Of a stretch of 64,000 nucleotides of DNA, positions 46,147 through 54,422 are shown one piece after another (position 1 is the stretch's first letter; every line of letters begins with the position of its first letter). The stretch is from assembly GCA_965601455.1 (NCBI GenBank), contig OZ271831.1, positions 1,426,001 to 1,490,000 of the forward strand. Reading direction: 5' to 3'. A model generated the notes under the pieces. The model worked only from the letters and a program-made list of their open reading frames with translations. It was not told the DNA's origin and ran no database searches. This DNA comes from JANQEU01 sp965601455. Lineage in GTDB: Bacteria > Bacteroidota > Bacteroidia > Cytophagales > Cyclobacteriaceae. Made by a program: the position numbers and the translations under genes.

Positions 46147-47153
46147 TTATTCAGCTTGAAAAAGGGGTTCAGGAAGAGATAAAGAAGCAGGTGATAGACA
46201 AGCTTGATCGGTACAAATACAAGGCGACAGAAGTAACAACTCAGCAAGGAGAGTATCTGATAGGAATAGGGAAGAAGAGTTTTGATATAAGGGAAATTGG
46301 CCAACTAGAGGGTGTTCGAGACATTCATGTTGTCTCCGATGGTTACAAGTTAGTATCAAGAAAATGGAAGGTTCAACCCACACAAATTGACCTTGGAGAT
46401 GGAGTGGTGATCGGTGACGGAACGTTTTCCATGATGGCGGGCCCATGCAGTATTGAGGGAGAACAAAACATTGATGATACTATAGATCATCTAAAAGAAA
46501 ATGGCTTGAGTATTATGCGAGGTGGAGTTTATAAACCTCGTAGTTCACCGTACAGTTTTCGTGGTCTGGGTATAGACGGATTGAAAGTGTGGTCGGAAAA
46601 GGCTCGAGCCGCGGGTATCAAAATAATTACAGAAGTCATGCAGGTCTCGCAAATAGAGCCCATGTTGCCATATGTGGATGTTTTCCAGGTGGGAGCGAGG
46701 AATACTCAGAACTTCAATCTGCTTGACGAGCTGGGCAAAGTTGATAAGCCTGTCATGATCAAAAGAGGTATTTCCGGAACCATCGATGAGTTACTTAATA
46801 GTGCTGAATACATTTTTTCGGCGGGTAATGAGAAGATTATTCTATGCGAAAGAGGAATCCGTACTTTTGAGAAGGCTGCCAGGAATACCTTCGACATTAA
46901 TGCTATTCCCATTTTGAAAGAGAAATCTCACCTTCCGGTAATTGCTGACCCTTCACACGGCATTGGACTAAGAGATCATGTGGAGTCTATAGCCCTTGCT
47001 TGCGCCGTGAGCGGAGCAGATGGAGTGATTTTTGAAATTCATCATTCTCCCGAAGAGGCATTCTCCGATGGGCAGCAAACCCTGAATTTTGATCAATCAA
47101 GAAACCTTATTAGAAAAATACAGTTGCTATTGGAAGCAAAGGAGCGATTCTAA
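46143..47153 (+). CDS. aroF: 3-deoxy-7-phosphoheptulonate (DAHP) synthase, type I beta
   Basis: 336 aa with a ~75-residue N-terminal ferredoxin-like regulatory domain (IQLEKGVQEEIKKQVID...IREIGQLEGVRDIHVVSDGYKLVSR) and a barrel carrying MMAGPCSIEGEQN, GGVYKPRSSPYSFRGLG, QVGARNTQNFNLL and PVIADPSHGIGLRDHV. It condenses PEP and erythrose-4-P, the first step of the shikimate pathway. Coupled to trpA by a four-base overlap, so Trp limitation should raise entry into the pathway too. Confidence 0.92.
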   Translation: MIIQLEKGVQEEIKKQVIDKLDRYKYKATEVTTQQGEYLIGIGKKSFDIREIGQLEGVRDIHVVSDGYKLVSRKWKVQPTQIDLGDGVVIGDGTFSMMAGPCSIEGEQNIDDTIDHLKENGLSIMRGGVYKPRSSPYSFRGLGIDGLKVWSEKARAAGIKIITEVMQVSQIEPMLPYVDVFQVGARNTQNFNLLDELGKVDKPVMIKRGISGTIDELLNSAEYIFSAGNEKIILCERGIRTFEKAARNTFDINAIPILKEKSHLPVIADPSHGIGLRDHVESIALACAVSGADGVIFEIHHSPEEAFSDGQQTLNFDQSRNLIRKIQLLLEAKERF

Positions 47154-47170
47154 TACTGATATAAATCAGA

Positions 47171-47204
47171 TTGAAACTTTCTCGACTCCGATTGGTTAAA
47201 TTTG
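47171..47204 (+). promoter_or_regulatory. phhA promoter (TTG-N23-TAAATTTG)
   Basis: TTG (47171-47173), 23 nt, TAAATTTG (47197-47204). Transcription would start near 47211, so the in-frame TTG at 47202 cannot be the start and ATG 47232 is used. Confidence 0.55.
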
Positions 47205-47231
47205 CAAACAACAACAAGTAGACAGCACCCC

Positions 47232-47969
47232 ATGCGACAGATATACGGACATTACACAAAAGAGGATTTCGAGGTTTGGAAAATCCTATACGAAAGACAG
47301 ATCTCCAATCTACCAGGTGCCGCGTGTAAGGCCCATATGGAAGGATTGGATAAGGTAAACTTCGTTGCGAATGAAATTCCTCATTTCGAACAGACAAATG
47401 AGATTCTCAAAAAGACTACCGGTTGGCAACTTGCTGTGGTTCCTGGTATTGTACCGGATTATACGTTTTTTGAATTGATGTCCAACAAGCGTTTTCCTGC
47501 CACCACTTGGTTGAGGAAAATGAGAGAATTGGATTACCTGGAGGAGCCGGATATGTTTCACGACGTTTTCGCGCATGTACCGATGCTTACCAATCAAGAC
47601 TTCGTAAATTTCCTCGAAGAACTGAGTCGTATTGGGTTACAGTATGTTGGCAATGATTACGCCATCGAGTTGTTGGCAAGAATTTACTGGTTTACAGTTG
47701 AATTTGGCCTAATTGACGACGAAGATGGAAGAAGAATTTATGGTGCTGGCATCCTGTCTTCCGCAGGTGAAACGAAGTTCTGCCTTTCTGATGAACCTCC
47801 TCATTATGATTTTGATGTAGTAACGTTGGCCGGAACAGATTTCAGAAAAGATGTTTTCCAGGATCGATATTTTGTAATCCAATCTTTTGAACAGCTGTAC
47901 CAGTCTATTCCGGAAATCAAGAGAGTAATAGCTGAAATGGTTTCAGAACAACAATCCGTGGCGGTTTAA
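47232..47969 (+). CDS. phhA: Phenylalanine 4-hydroxylase
   Basis: 245 aa from ATG 47232. Aromatic amino acid hydroxylase core: PDYTFFELMSNKRFPATTWLR, iron ligands His-x4-His in DMFHDVFAHVPML, and a Glu in IYWFTVEFGL. GAGILSSAGETKFCL and QDRYFVIQSFEQL are conserved. Converts Phe to Tyr with a pterin cofactor. It has its own promoter and terminator and is not part of the trp operon. Confidence 0.93.
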   Translation: MRQIYGHYTKEDFEVWKILYERQISNLPGAACKAHMEGLDKVNFVANEIPHFEQTNEILKKTTGWQLAVVPGIVPDYTFFELMSNKRFPATTWLRKMRELDYLEEPDMFHDVFAHVPMLTNQDFVNFLEELSRIGLQYVGNDYAIELLARIYWFTVEFGLIDDEDGRRIYGAGILSSAGETKFCLSDEPPHYDFDVVTLAGTDFRKDVFQDRYFVIQSFEQLYQSIPEIKRVIAEMVSEQQSVAV

Positions 47970-47990
47970 AGAATATTGTAAAAGATAGAA

Positions 47991-48021
47991 AGGTTGTGGT
48001 TATCTGATCACAACCTTTTTT
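47991..48021 (+). terminator. Rho-independent terminator after phhA
   Basis: AGGTTGTG (47991-47998) pairs with CACAACCT (48009-48016), then six T. A possible promoter for hisH overlaps the T-run. Confidence 0.75.
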
Positions 48022-48033
48022 ATTTGCCTCGAA

Positions 48034-48618
48034 ATGGATGTAGCAGTAGTCAAGTACAATGCGGGCAATATTCAATCACTGGGATTTGCTTTGAACCGAT
48101 TGGGAGTTGATCCAATGATAACGGATGATCCGGAGAAGCTATCTTCTGCAGATAAGGTTATTTTTCCAGGTCAAGGAGAGGCTAGCACTGCTATGAAGTA
48201 TCTTCGTACCAGAGGTTTAGATAAGGTGCTACTCTCTCTTGAACAGCCCTTTTTAGGTGTTTGTCTTGGCATGCAGCTCATGTGTGAGTATTCGGAAGAA
48301 AACAGCACCAATTGTCTTGGTATATTGCCTTTGCAGGTTAAGAAATTTCGAACTGAGATGAAGGTTCCTCATATGGGGTGGAATACAATTAACCAGGTGA
48401 ATGAAGATGGCTTACTAAAAGGGGTAAAAAATGGAGAATTCCTGTATTTTGTTCATAGTTTTTATGTTGAAACCTCAGAATACACAACAGCGATTTCAAA
48501 CTATGAAGTACCTTTCAGTACAGCAGTTCATTATAAGAACTTTTATGCCATCCAGCCTCACCCTGAGAAGAGTGCAGATACCGGAATGCATATTTTAAAA
48601 AACTTTTTAGACCTCTGA
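48034..48618 (+). CDS. hisH: Imidazole glycerol phosphate synthase subunit HisH
   Basis: 194 aa. Class I glutaminase with nucleophile Cys in FLGVCLGMQLMCEYSEE, HMGWNTI and AIQPHPEKSADTGMHILKNF giving His and Glu. Supplies ammonia to HisF. First of four his genes here; hisG, D, C and B are not in the window. Confidence 0.94.
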   Translation: MDVAVVKYNAGNIQSLGFALNRLGVDPMITDDPEKLSSADKVIFPGQGEASTAMKYLRTRGLDKVLLSLEQPFLGVCLGMQLMCEYSEENSTNCLGILPLQVKKFRTEMKVPHMGWNTINQVNEDGLLKGVKNGEFLYFVHSFYVETSEYTTAISNYEVPFSTAVHYKNFYAIQPHPEKSADTGMHILKNFLDL

Positions 48619-48621
48619 AAC

Positions 48622-49338
48622 ATGGAAATAATTCCTGCTATTGACATTATTGGTGGAAAATGTGTTCGACTGCGTAAAGGTGACTATGGTGAAATGACTC
48701 CTTACAGCGAAGATCCGGTGGCAGTTGCCAGGGAATTCTCTGAAGCTGGAATTAAACGTTGTCACTTGGTAGATCTGGATGGCGCGAAAGCCAATAAGAT
48801 CATGAATTTGCCAATTCTGCATATCATCGCATATAATGCTGACCTTATCGTGGATTTCGGGGGTGGCCTAAAAGATCTCAGTCAGGTAGAAATTGCGTTC
48901 CAGGCTGGAGCCGATATGGTAACTGGCGGTTCAATTGCTGCTAACGATACCAATGCCTTTCTTGAATGGCTGGATAGGTATGGACCCGGACGGATTATTC
49001 TTGGAGCTGATGTGCTGGATGGTCAGGTAATGACAGATGGTTGGAAGAAAAAGAGTGATTTCACAATCGATAGTTTACTGGATTTTTATACCGAAAAAGG
49101 AATTCAGTATGTCATCTGTACTGATATCTCCAAAGATGGTACAATGGAAGGACCAGCATTTGAATTGTACGATCGGTTGATGAACAAATATCCTGATATT
49201 AGCCTTATTGCAAGTGGGGGAGTCAGTAAATATGATGACTTATTGCAATTGAAGGAGATGGGATTGTATGGCGCTATAGTGGGCAAAGCGTACTACGAAG
49301 GGGCTATTACACTAGAGCAAATGGCTTCTCTATGCTAA
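48622..49338 (+). CDS. hisA: ProFAR isomerase HisA
   Basis: 238 aa. EIIPAIDIIGGKCVRLRKGDYGE start, LVDLDGAKANK, VDFGGGLKDLSQVEIA, ILGADVLDGQVMTDGWKKKS and TDISKDGTMEGP with the catalytic Asp. Starts 3 nt after hisH and overlaps hisF by seven bases. Confidence 0.94.
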   Translation: MEIIPAIDIIGGKCVRLRKGDYGEMTPYSEDPVAVAREFSEAGIKRCHLVDLDGAKANKIMNLPILHIIAYNADLIVDFGGGLKDLSQVEIAFQAGADMVTGGSIAANDTNAFLEWLDRYGPGRIILGADVLDGQVMTDGWKKKSDFTIDSLLDFYTEKGIQYVICTDISKDGTMEGPAFELYDRLMNKYPDISLIASGGVSKYDDLLQLKEMGLYGAIVGKAYYEGAITLEQMASLC

Positions 49339-50087
49339 CAAAAAGAATCATTCCGTGCCTTGATGTTAAGAACGGAAGAACCGTAAAGGGAGTAAATTTT
49401 GTTGGTCTTCGAGATGCAGGAGATCCTGTTGAATTAGCGGCGAGATACGCGGCGGAGGGCGCTGATGAGTTGGTTTTTCTTGACATCACAGCTACCCTTG
49501 AGAAAAGAAAAACACTGTTGGAACTGGTGAAAAATGTCGCCAGGGAGGTTCATATCCCGTTTACAGTTGGGGGAGGAATCGGTGCCTTGGAAGATGTTCA
49601 TGACTTGCTTGAGGCAGGTGCTGATAAAGTTTCAATCAACTCATCTGCTGTGAAAAGTCCTGATTTAATCAATCAGTTATCATCTAATTTTGGTTCGCAA
49701 TGTATCGTAGTTGCAGTGGATTCAAGACGTGTGGATGACATTGATCTTGTTCATACTCACGGGGGTACAAAACCTACTGAACTTGAAACCATTTCATGGT
49801 GTCAGGAAGTTGAAAGACGAGGTGCGGGTGAAATATTGCTGACCTCCATGGACCATGACGGAACGAAAAATGGTTTTGCGAAGGAATTGACTTCAATAGT
49901 GTCCGATGCAGTTGGCATCCCGGTCATAGCTTCCGGAGGCGCCGGAGCAATCGATCATTTTTCAGAAGTTTTTCAAGATGGGAAAGCTGACGCTGCGCTG
50001 GCAGCGAGTATTTTTCACTTTAAGGAGATTGACATAAAAGACCTAAAGAGTAGCCTTTTGGATAAGGATATTCCAATGAGAGTATGA
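49332..50087 (+). CDS. hisF: Imidazole glycerol phosphate synthase subunit HisF
   Basis: 251 aa. RIIPCLDVKNGRTVKGVNFVGLRDAGDPVELA, FLDITATLEKRKTLLELV, PFTVGGGIGALEDV, INSSAVKSPDLI and VVAVDSRRV. Cyclase making IGP and AICAR. Overlaps hisIE by four bases. Confidence 0.95.
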   Translation: MLTKRIIPCLDVKNGRTVKGVNFVGLRDAGDPVELAARYAAEGADELVFLDITATLEKRKTLLELVKNVAREVHIPFTVGGGIGALEDVHDLLEAGADKVSINSSAVKSPDLINQLSSNFGSQCIVVAVDSRRVDDIDLVHTHGGTKPTELETISWCQEVERRGAGEILLTSMDHDGTKNGFAKELTSIVSDAVGIPVIASGGAGAIDHFSEVFQDGKADAALAASIFHFKEIDIKDLKSSLLDKDIPMRV

Positions 50088-50686
50088 AGTTGGATTTTGA
50101 AAAAATGGACGGGTTAATACCTGTTGTGATTCAGGACGCGGTTACAAGGAATGTACTCATGCTTGGATTCATGAATGAAGAGGCCTACAATACTACGATA
50201 GAGTCAGGTAGAGTTACCTTTTTCAGCCGATCGAAGAACAGATTATGGACCAAAGGGGAGACCTCTGGTAACTTTCTGGATGTTGTTGAAGTCAAAGCAG
50301 ATTGCGACAATGATACCTTACTGATAAAAGCCAATCCAAAGGGACCTGTTTGTCATACAGGTGCTGACACCTGTTTTGATGAAGACAATACAAGTTCTCA
50401 AATTGATTTCCTCGATACGCTGGAAACCATCATAAAAGAACGAGAGGAAAATCCGTCTGATAAGTCTTATACCAGCTCATTATTTCAAAAAGGGATAAAT
50501 AAGATTGCGCAAAAAGTAGGTGAAGAAGCGGTGGAGCTTGTAATCGAGGCAAAAGACCATGAGGACGATTTATTCAAAAATGAAGCTGCTGACCTGATTT
50601 TTCACCTGATGGTTCTGTTCAGAGCTAAACATGTGACTTGGAATGATGTAATCGAGGTTCTTAAAAAGCGGCACCAAACTTCCTGA
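50084..50686 (+). CDS. hisIE: Bifunctional PR-AMP cyclohydrolase / PR-ATP pyrophosphatase
   Basis: 200 aa. N-terminal HisI: VMLGFMNEEAYNTTIESGRVTFFSRSKNRLWTKGETSGNFL plus CDNDTLLIKANPKGPVCHTGADTCF with metal-binding Cys. C-terminal HisE (~115-200): SSLFQKGINKIAQKVGEEAVELVIEAK. Fused as in most Bacteroidota. Confidence 0.95.
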   Translation: MKLDFEKMDGLIPVVIQDAVTRNVLMLGFMNEEAYNTTIESGRVTFFSRSKNRLWTKGETSGNFLDVVEVKADCDNDTLLIKANPKGPVCHTGADTCFDEDNTSSQIDFLDTLETIIKEREENPSDKSYTSSLFQKGINKIAQKVGEEAVELVIEAKDHEDDLFKNEAADLIFHLMVLFRAKHVTWNDVIEVLKKRHQTS

Positions 50687-50731
50687 TTCGTTGATTTTTG
50701 CCTAGATTAAGATTAGTTATTCACCGATCTT

Positions 50732-52207
50732 ATGAAAAAATTCGATGTCGCCGTAATCGGAGCAGGTCCTGCCGGTTATGCTGCAGCAATGCGCGCAGTT
50801 GATTTCAACAAAAAAGTAGCGTTAATAGAGAAAAGAAAACTAGGTGGTGCCGGTCTGTATGATGGTGCCTTATGGAGTAAAACCTGGTGGGAGATGGCCA
50901 GGGAAGCCCAGATACTTCGTAAAAACATCGATTCAATGAATATTCCGATGCCGGAATATAACTTCGGTAGAGTTCAGTCAGAAGTAAATAAGACGATTGA
51001 CGATCGAATTGAACAGTTGGAACACCACATGCAGAATATAAATGTAGTTTCTGGTGATGAGCTGTTTGAATACATCATGGGCACGGCAAAGGTCATTGAT
51101 AAACATCGCATACGAATATCCACAGTTCTTGGAGAGCAAGAGATCGAAGCCGAGAATATTGTACTTGCAACTGGCAGCAGACCTAGAAAACTGCCCAATT
51201 TACCAATTGATGAACATCATGTATTGACCAGTGATGGCCTAAATGGATTAGAGCATTTTCCGAAAAGTATTGTAATACTTGGAGCAGGGGTAATTGGCTG
51301 TGAATTTGCCACAATATTTTCCAGCTTCGGTCAAACAAAGGTGCATCTGATTGATAAAGGGGATAGGATATTGCCTTTTGAGGATGAGGATATCGTGGAG
51401 GTTGTTGAAAAGAATCTGGAAGAACAAAATGTTTTAATTCATAGAAACTCTCGATTGATAGACATGAAGGTTGTCAATGATGAGGTAGTGTATACGTTGG
51501 AATACGACGATGGAGGGAAGGAGGTGTTTGTTGTGGAGAAGGCTTTAGTTTCCGTCGGTAGGGTTCCAAACTATGAAGATCTGTTTGATGAATCGGTCGG
51601 AATTGAATTGGATAACAGGGGAATAATTGATGACCTCACTCAGACCAGTGTTGATAACATTTACGCCGTGGGTGATATAACTGCTGATATCTCTTTGGTC
51701 AATGTTGGAGAATTGGAAGGCCGATATGCGATTGAGCGGATGTATGGCAAACCTGAAAAGCCATTGATTTACGAAAATATTTCCACTATCATGTTCTTAA
51801 GTCCGGAAGTTGCGGGGGTGGGAATGAATGAAATCCAGGCAAGAAAAGAAGGCGTTTCTTATAAGGTAGTAAGCCTTGATTATAGCTGTATTCCTCGAGC
51901 CATTGCCATGAGAAATACGAATGGATTCATCAAGATCCTAGTGACCAACGACCAGGAAATGAAGATATTAGGGATGCGGGTAGTTGGGGAACATGCCAGT
52001 AGCGCTATACAGGCTGTAGCGCTTCTAATTTCCATGGGACATGGAATTAACGAACTAGCAGAGCTCATACATCCTCATCCATCCATCATTGAGGGTATTC
52101 AGGAATGCTGTAGAATGCTTCTGAAGAAGTCTATTTTAAAACCTTCAGTACTTCGGTCGGCAATGAAGTTTACAGAATACGCTGTCGAACAAGATCCGAT
52201 ATCTTAA
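50732..52207 (+). CDS. FAD/NAD(P) oxidoreductase, Lpd/SthA-like without redox cysteines
   Basis: 491 aa. FAD-binding GAGPAGYAAAMRAV (residues 10-23), NAD-binding LGAGVIGCEFATIF, GRVPNYEDLF, NIYAVGDITADISLVN and a C-terminal HPHPSIIEGIQE that matches the His-Glu region of dihydrolipoamide dehydrogenases. The redox motif GGTCLNVGCIPSK reads GGAGLYDGALWSK at residues 38-50, so both cysteines are absent (Gly41, Ala46). It may act as a transhydrogenase-like or quinone-type oxidase; lipoamide dehydrogenation is unlikely. Confidence 0.85.
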   Translation: MKKFDVAVIGAGPAGYAAAMRAVDFNKKVALIEKRKLGGAGLYDGALWSKTWWEMAREAQILRKNIDSMNIPMPEYNFGRVQSEVNKTIDDRIEQLEHHMQNINVVSGDELFEYIMGTAKVIDKHRIRISTVLGEQEIEAENIVLATGSRPRKLPNLPIDEHHVLTSDGLNGLEHFPKSIVILGAGVIGCEFATIFSSFGQTKVHLIDKGDRILPFEDEDIVEVVEKNLEEQNVLIHRNSRLIDMKVVNDEVVYTLEYDDGGKEVFVVEKALVSVGRVPNYEDLFDESVGIELDNRGIIDDLTQTSVDNIYAVGDITADISLVNVGELEGRYAIERMYGKPEKPLIYENISTIMFLSPEVAGVGMNEIQARKEGVSYKVVSLDYSCIPRAIAMRNTNGFIKILVTNDQEMKILGMRVVGEHASSAIQAVALLISMGHGINELAELIHPHPSIIEGIQECCRMLLKKSILKPSVLRSAMKFTEYAVEQDPIS

Positions 52208-52211
52208 AAAA

Positions 52212-52287
52212 AGAAAACCCCAAAGTGATACTTTGGGGTCCCAACCAGCTATAGACAAAAAGTACTTCCAAGATGGAAGTAGTTTTT
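52212..52287. repeat. Element A: double hairpin with conserved 17-nt linker
   Basis: Hairpin CCCCAAAGT/ACTTTGGGG (52218-52238), linker TCCCAACCAGCTATAGA, hairpin ACTTCCA/TGGAAGT (52264-52280) with T-runs on either side. In minus-strand sense the first hairpin is followed by a T-run, so it can act as a terminator. It also closes the lpd-like gene on the plus strand. Confidence 0.6.
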
Positions 52288-52423
52288 AATTCACATTAAT
52301 ATTCCAAATCTCTTTTTTCTTTCTGACTCTCCACTGCCAATTTACTTTTAATTACTGCCAGACATTAGCACAACAAGACCGACATCACCGGGTTTTACCG
52401 TTTCCAGTACTTCAATGGACATA

Positions 52424-52480
52424 AAAAAAGCCCCGAAAAATTCCGGGGCCCGTCGTAGTTAGCTTTTCCTAAGAGCTTGT
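52424..52480 (-). repeat. Element B: hairpin with conserved 14-nt motif
   Basis: Minus-strand sense: CTTAGGAAAAGCTA (52473-52460) leads to a hairpin GCCCCGGAA/TTCGGGGC followed by seven T, a terminator shape. The same motif is found at 52966-52979. Confidence 0.55.
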
Positions 52481-52591
52481 TAATGATGTAAAGAAAGGTA
52501 GGCTTCAAATAAAAAACCCGCCATGATACTCAAAATTCCTGTCAATCTTGAAATAATCAATTAGTAATATACCGAGATACAATTGGACATT

Positions 52592-52900
52592 ATGAAAAGA
52601 TCACTCTACCTTAAGCATCCCTATTTACTCCGGGCAATCCTGGGAACAATCATTCTATTATCACCTATTCAAATTCATTGATTTTCATGGGTTTGATTTT
52701 AAGGAATTTGTAAGTCAGATGCCTGGTTCTAATACAGCGTCATTCCTTAGTTATGATTTGATACTTTCCTCCTTTGTACTAATTGTATTCATTCTAAAGG
52801 AGTCTTAGAGGTGCATGATTTGGAAACCATGGAATTCGTTTTAATGAATTTATTGGTGGGAGTATCTCTTGCGCCTCCGGCGTTTTTATATGCCAGATAG
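52592..52900 (+). pseudogene. DUF2834-like small membrane protein, frameshifted
   Basis: About 103 codons split over frames. Frame 1 from ATG 52592 (MKRSLYLKHPYLLRAILGTI) stops at 52679-52681. The sequence goes on in a second frame from 52677 (HGFDFKEFVSQMPGSNTASF then DLILSSFVLIVFILKE) to a stop at 52806. It returns to the first frame (VHDLETMEFVLMNLLVGVS and APPAFLYAR) until TAG 52898-52900. The summed product has the length, membrane pattern and C-terminal GVS-PxFLYxR of DUF2834 proteins. Two compensating frameshifts or two read errors. Confidence 0.7.
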
Positions 52901-52916
52901 ACATTAGAAGGGGGTA

Positions 52917-52985
52917 AAAAATGAAATGCCTCCGCGTAGTGAGCTTGGAGGCATTTCGAATTGTCTAGCTTTTCCTAAGGGCTAA
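52917..52985 (-). repeat. Element B': second copy
   Basis: CTTAGGAAAAGCTA (minus sense, 52979-52966) followed by hairpin GAAATGCCTCC/GGAGGCATTTC (52957-52923) and a T-run. The hairpin differs in sequence from B while the motif is kept. Confidence 0.55.
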
Positions 52986-53324
52986 GAACAATTCAAAATT
53001 GGAATAGTTATATTTTGAATTCCTGACAATGGTGTCAAAATTTCGGACAATACCTCATTATTCTACCAATAGGCCATTTCCAGTTGTCATTTTCTTCCTC
53101 TATTTATTCTGTGACCGGGTCTTCTTTAAACGAATATCTCTTCAATACTGTAGTTAGATAGGAATGGCAATTCAGGTAGAAATTAGAAATTCCGCCCAAC
53201 ATACCGAAATGATGCTTAGATGTATGCTAAATATGGTCTAAGTCAAACAAAGCGCCCAAAACTCAAGTAAAGAGGGCATTTTCAAGAGTTGGAAGTTCAA
53301 CTTGGAATGCATTAAAATGAGAAA

Positions 53325-53420
53325 ACCCTGGCGAAGAATCGCCAGGGTCCCAACCAGCTATAGAAAAAAGGTCCCGAGTAATCGGGACTGGTTACTAACT
53401 ATCTCCTTTTAGTAACCAGT
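53325..53420. repeat. Element A': second copy
   Basis: Hairpin ACCCTGGCGA/TCGCCAGGGT (53325-53348), linker TCCCAACCAGCTATAGA, hairpin GTCCCGA/TCGGGAC (53371-53388), then ACTGGTTACT/AGTAACCAGT (53387-53420). Stem sequences differ from A while pairing is kept. Confidence 0.6.
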
Positions 53421-53505
53421 GTAAAGGTGTAACAAAGAATTGATGTGCATTTGCCAGATATGTCATATATCCTGCCAAAATCCTGCCTTTCCACCTAAAT
53501 GACTC

Positions 53506-54192
53506 TTATTCGTAGAATTTGGAAATGTTTTCTAACGGTTTTCGATGGATATCTGGGACAAATACTTCATTTTCCGGGTATCCAACGGGTAGAAGTAGAA
53601 ATGGACGTTCATTTTCTGGTCTATCCAATAATTGAGTAAGGAAGTTCATCGGACTAGGTGTATGGGTAAGTGTGACCAGACCAAGATCATGAATGGCCGA
53701 AATTAGGAGCCCACAAGCAATACCAACACTTTCATTGACATAGTAGTTGTTAACTTTCTCTCCTTGAGCATTTCTTTCAAAAACTCTCTTGAAGACAATA
53801 ATTAACCACGGAGCTTTCTCCAGGAAAGGCTTATTCCAATCTGTTCCAATAGGTTCCAGGTCTTTTAACCATCGATCGGACATTCTTGAATGATAACTTT
53901 CGTATTCTTCTTTCTCTGCTGCCTCCCTAATCTTCGTCTTCATTTCCGTGGAAGAAACTGCACAAAAAGTCCAGGGTTGTTTATGAGCACCTGATGGAGC
54001 AGTTGATGCCGTAAGTATAAGATTCTCGATGACTTCCTTAGGAATGTCCTTGTCCGATATTTCTCTGACTGTTCGGCGAGTATCTGACCATTCATAGAGT
54101 TCCTTTGATTTTTTCAATACCAGATCCACCGGGTGTGTTTCCCTCTCATATCGGATATGGGGAAATCCATTTATTTCCTTTTTTTCGATCAT
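53506..54192 (-). CDS. Nitroreductase family protein
   Basis: 228 aa. ELYEWSDTRRTVREISDKDIPKEVIENLILTASTAPSGAHKQPWTFCAV is the FMN-binding opening of the nitroreductase fold, and DLGLVTLTHTPSPMNFLTQLLDRPENERPFLLLPVGYPENE is the typical end. FMN- and NAD(P)H-dependent; resembles the iodotyrosine-deiodinase/BluB-like subgroup. Possible reduction of quinones or halogenated aromatics. Stand-alone gene; element A' lies downstream of it. Confidence 0.88.
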   Translation of the reverse strand: MIEKKEINGFPHIRYERETHPVDLVLKKSKELYEWSDTRRTVREISDKDIPKEVIENLILTASTAPSGAHKQPWTFCAVSSTEMKTKIREAAEKEEYESYHSRMSDRWLKDLEPIGTDWNKPFLEKAPWLIIVFKRVFERNAQGEKVNNYYVNESVGIACGLLISAIHDLGLVTLTHTPSPMNFLTQLLDRPENERPFLLLPVGYPENEVFVPDIHRKPLENISKFYE

Positions 54193-54393
54193 ACTTTTTG
54201 TTGCTATTCGAAATTCGATAATGTGAGGTCGAAGTTAAAGATTCTGCCTATTCCTAAACGGTTGAAATATTCGTTATGACTTTCGTGATTACGTCGTTTA
54301 AATATGATGTTGAAACGAATCTATTCTTTCCAACCTATGAACAGGATTATTAGTGGATGTAGCGGTGTTTTACAGTACTTCATGGAATTACTC

Positions 54394-54401
54394 TAATTTT
54401 G
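54394..54401 (+). promoter_or_regulatory. -7 box of the M28 peptidase gene
   Basis: TAATTTTG matches TAnnTTTG, 21 nt before ATG 54423. The in-frame TTG at 54399 lies within it, so the ATG is taken as the start. Confidence 0.55.
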
Positions 54402-54422
54402 GTTCTTTTTAAAATCCAGAAA

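Larger units (their letters stand above)
52208..53505. other. Gene-poor 1.3-kb stretch with repeated hairpin elements
   Basis: No intact protein gene. It holds elements A (52212-52287) and A' (53325-53420), sharing TCCCAACCAGCTATAGA between two hairpins. It also holds elements B (52424-52480) and B' (52917-52985), sharing TAGCTTTTCCTAAG next to a hairpin, and the broken DUF2834 gene. The order is A, B, pseudogene, B', A'. Confidence 0.7.

Noticed and set aside
47991..48021. A his attenuator before hisH
   Set aside because: The hairpin follows phhA and no leader peptide with His codons is seen.
52208..53505. IS element or integron-type attC array
   Set aside because: No transposase or integrase remnant, no terminal inverted repeats or target duplications, and the linkers are not attC-like.
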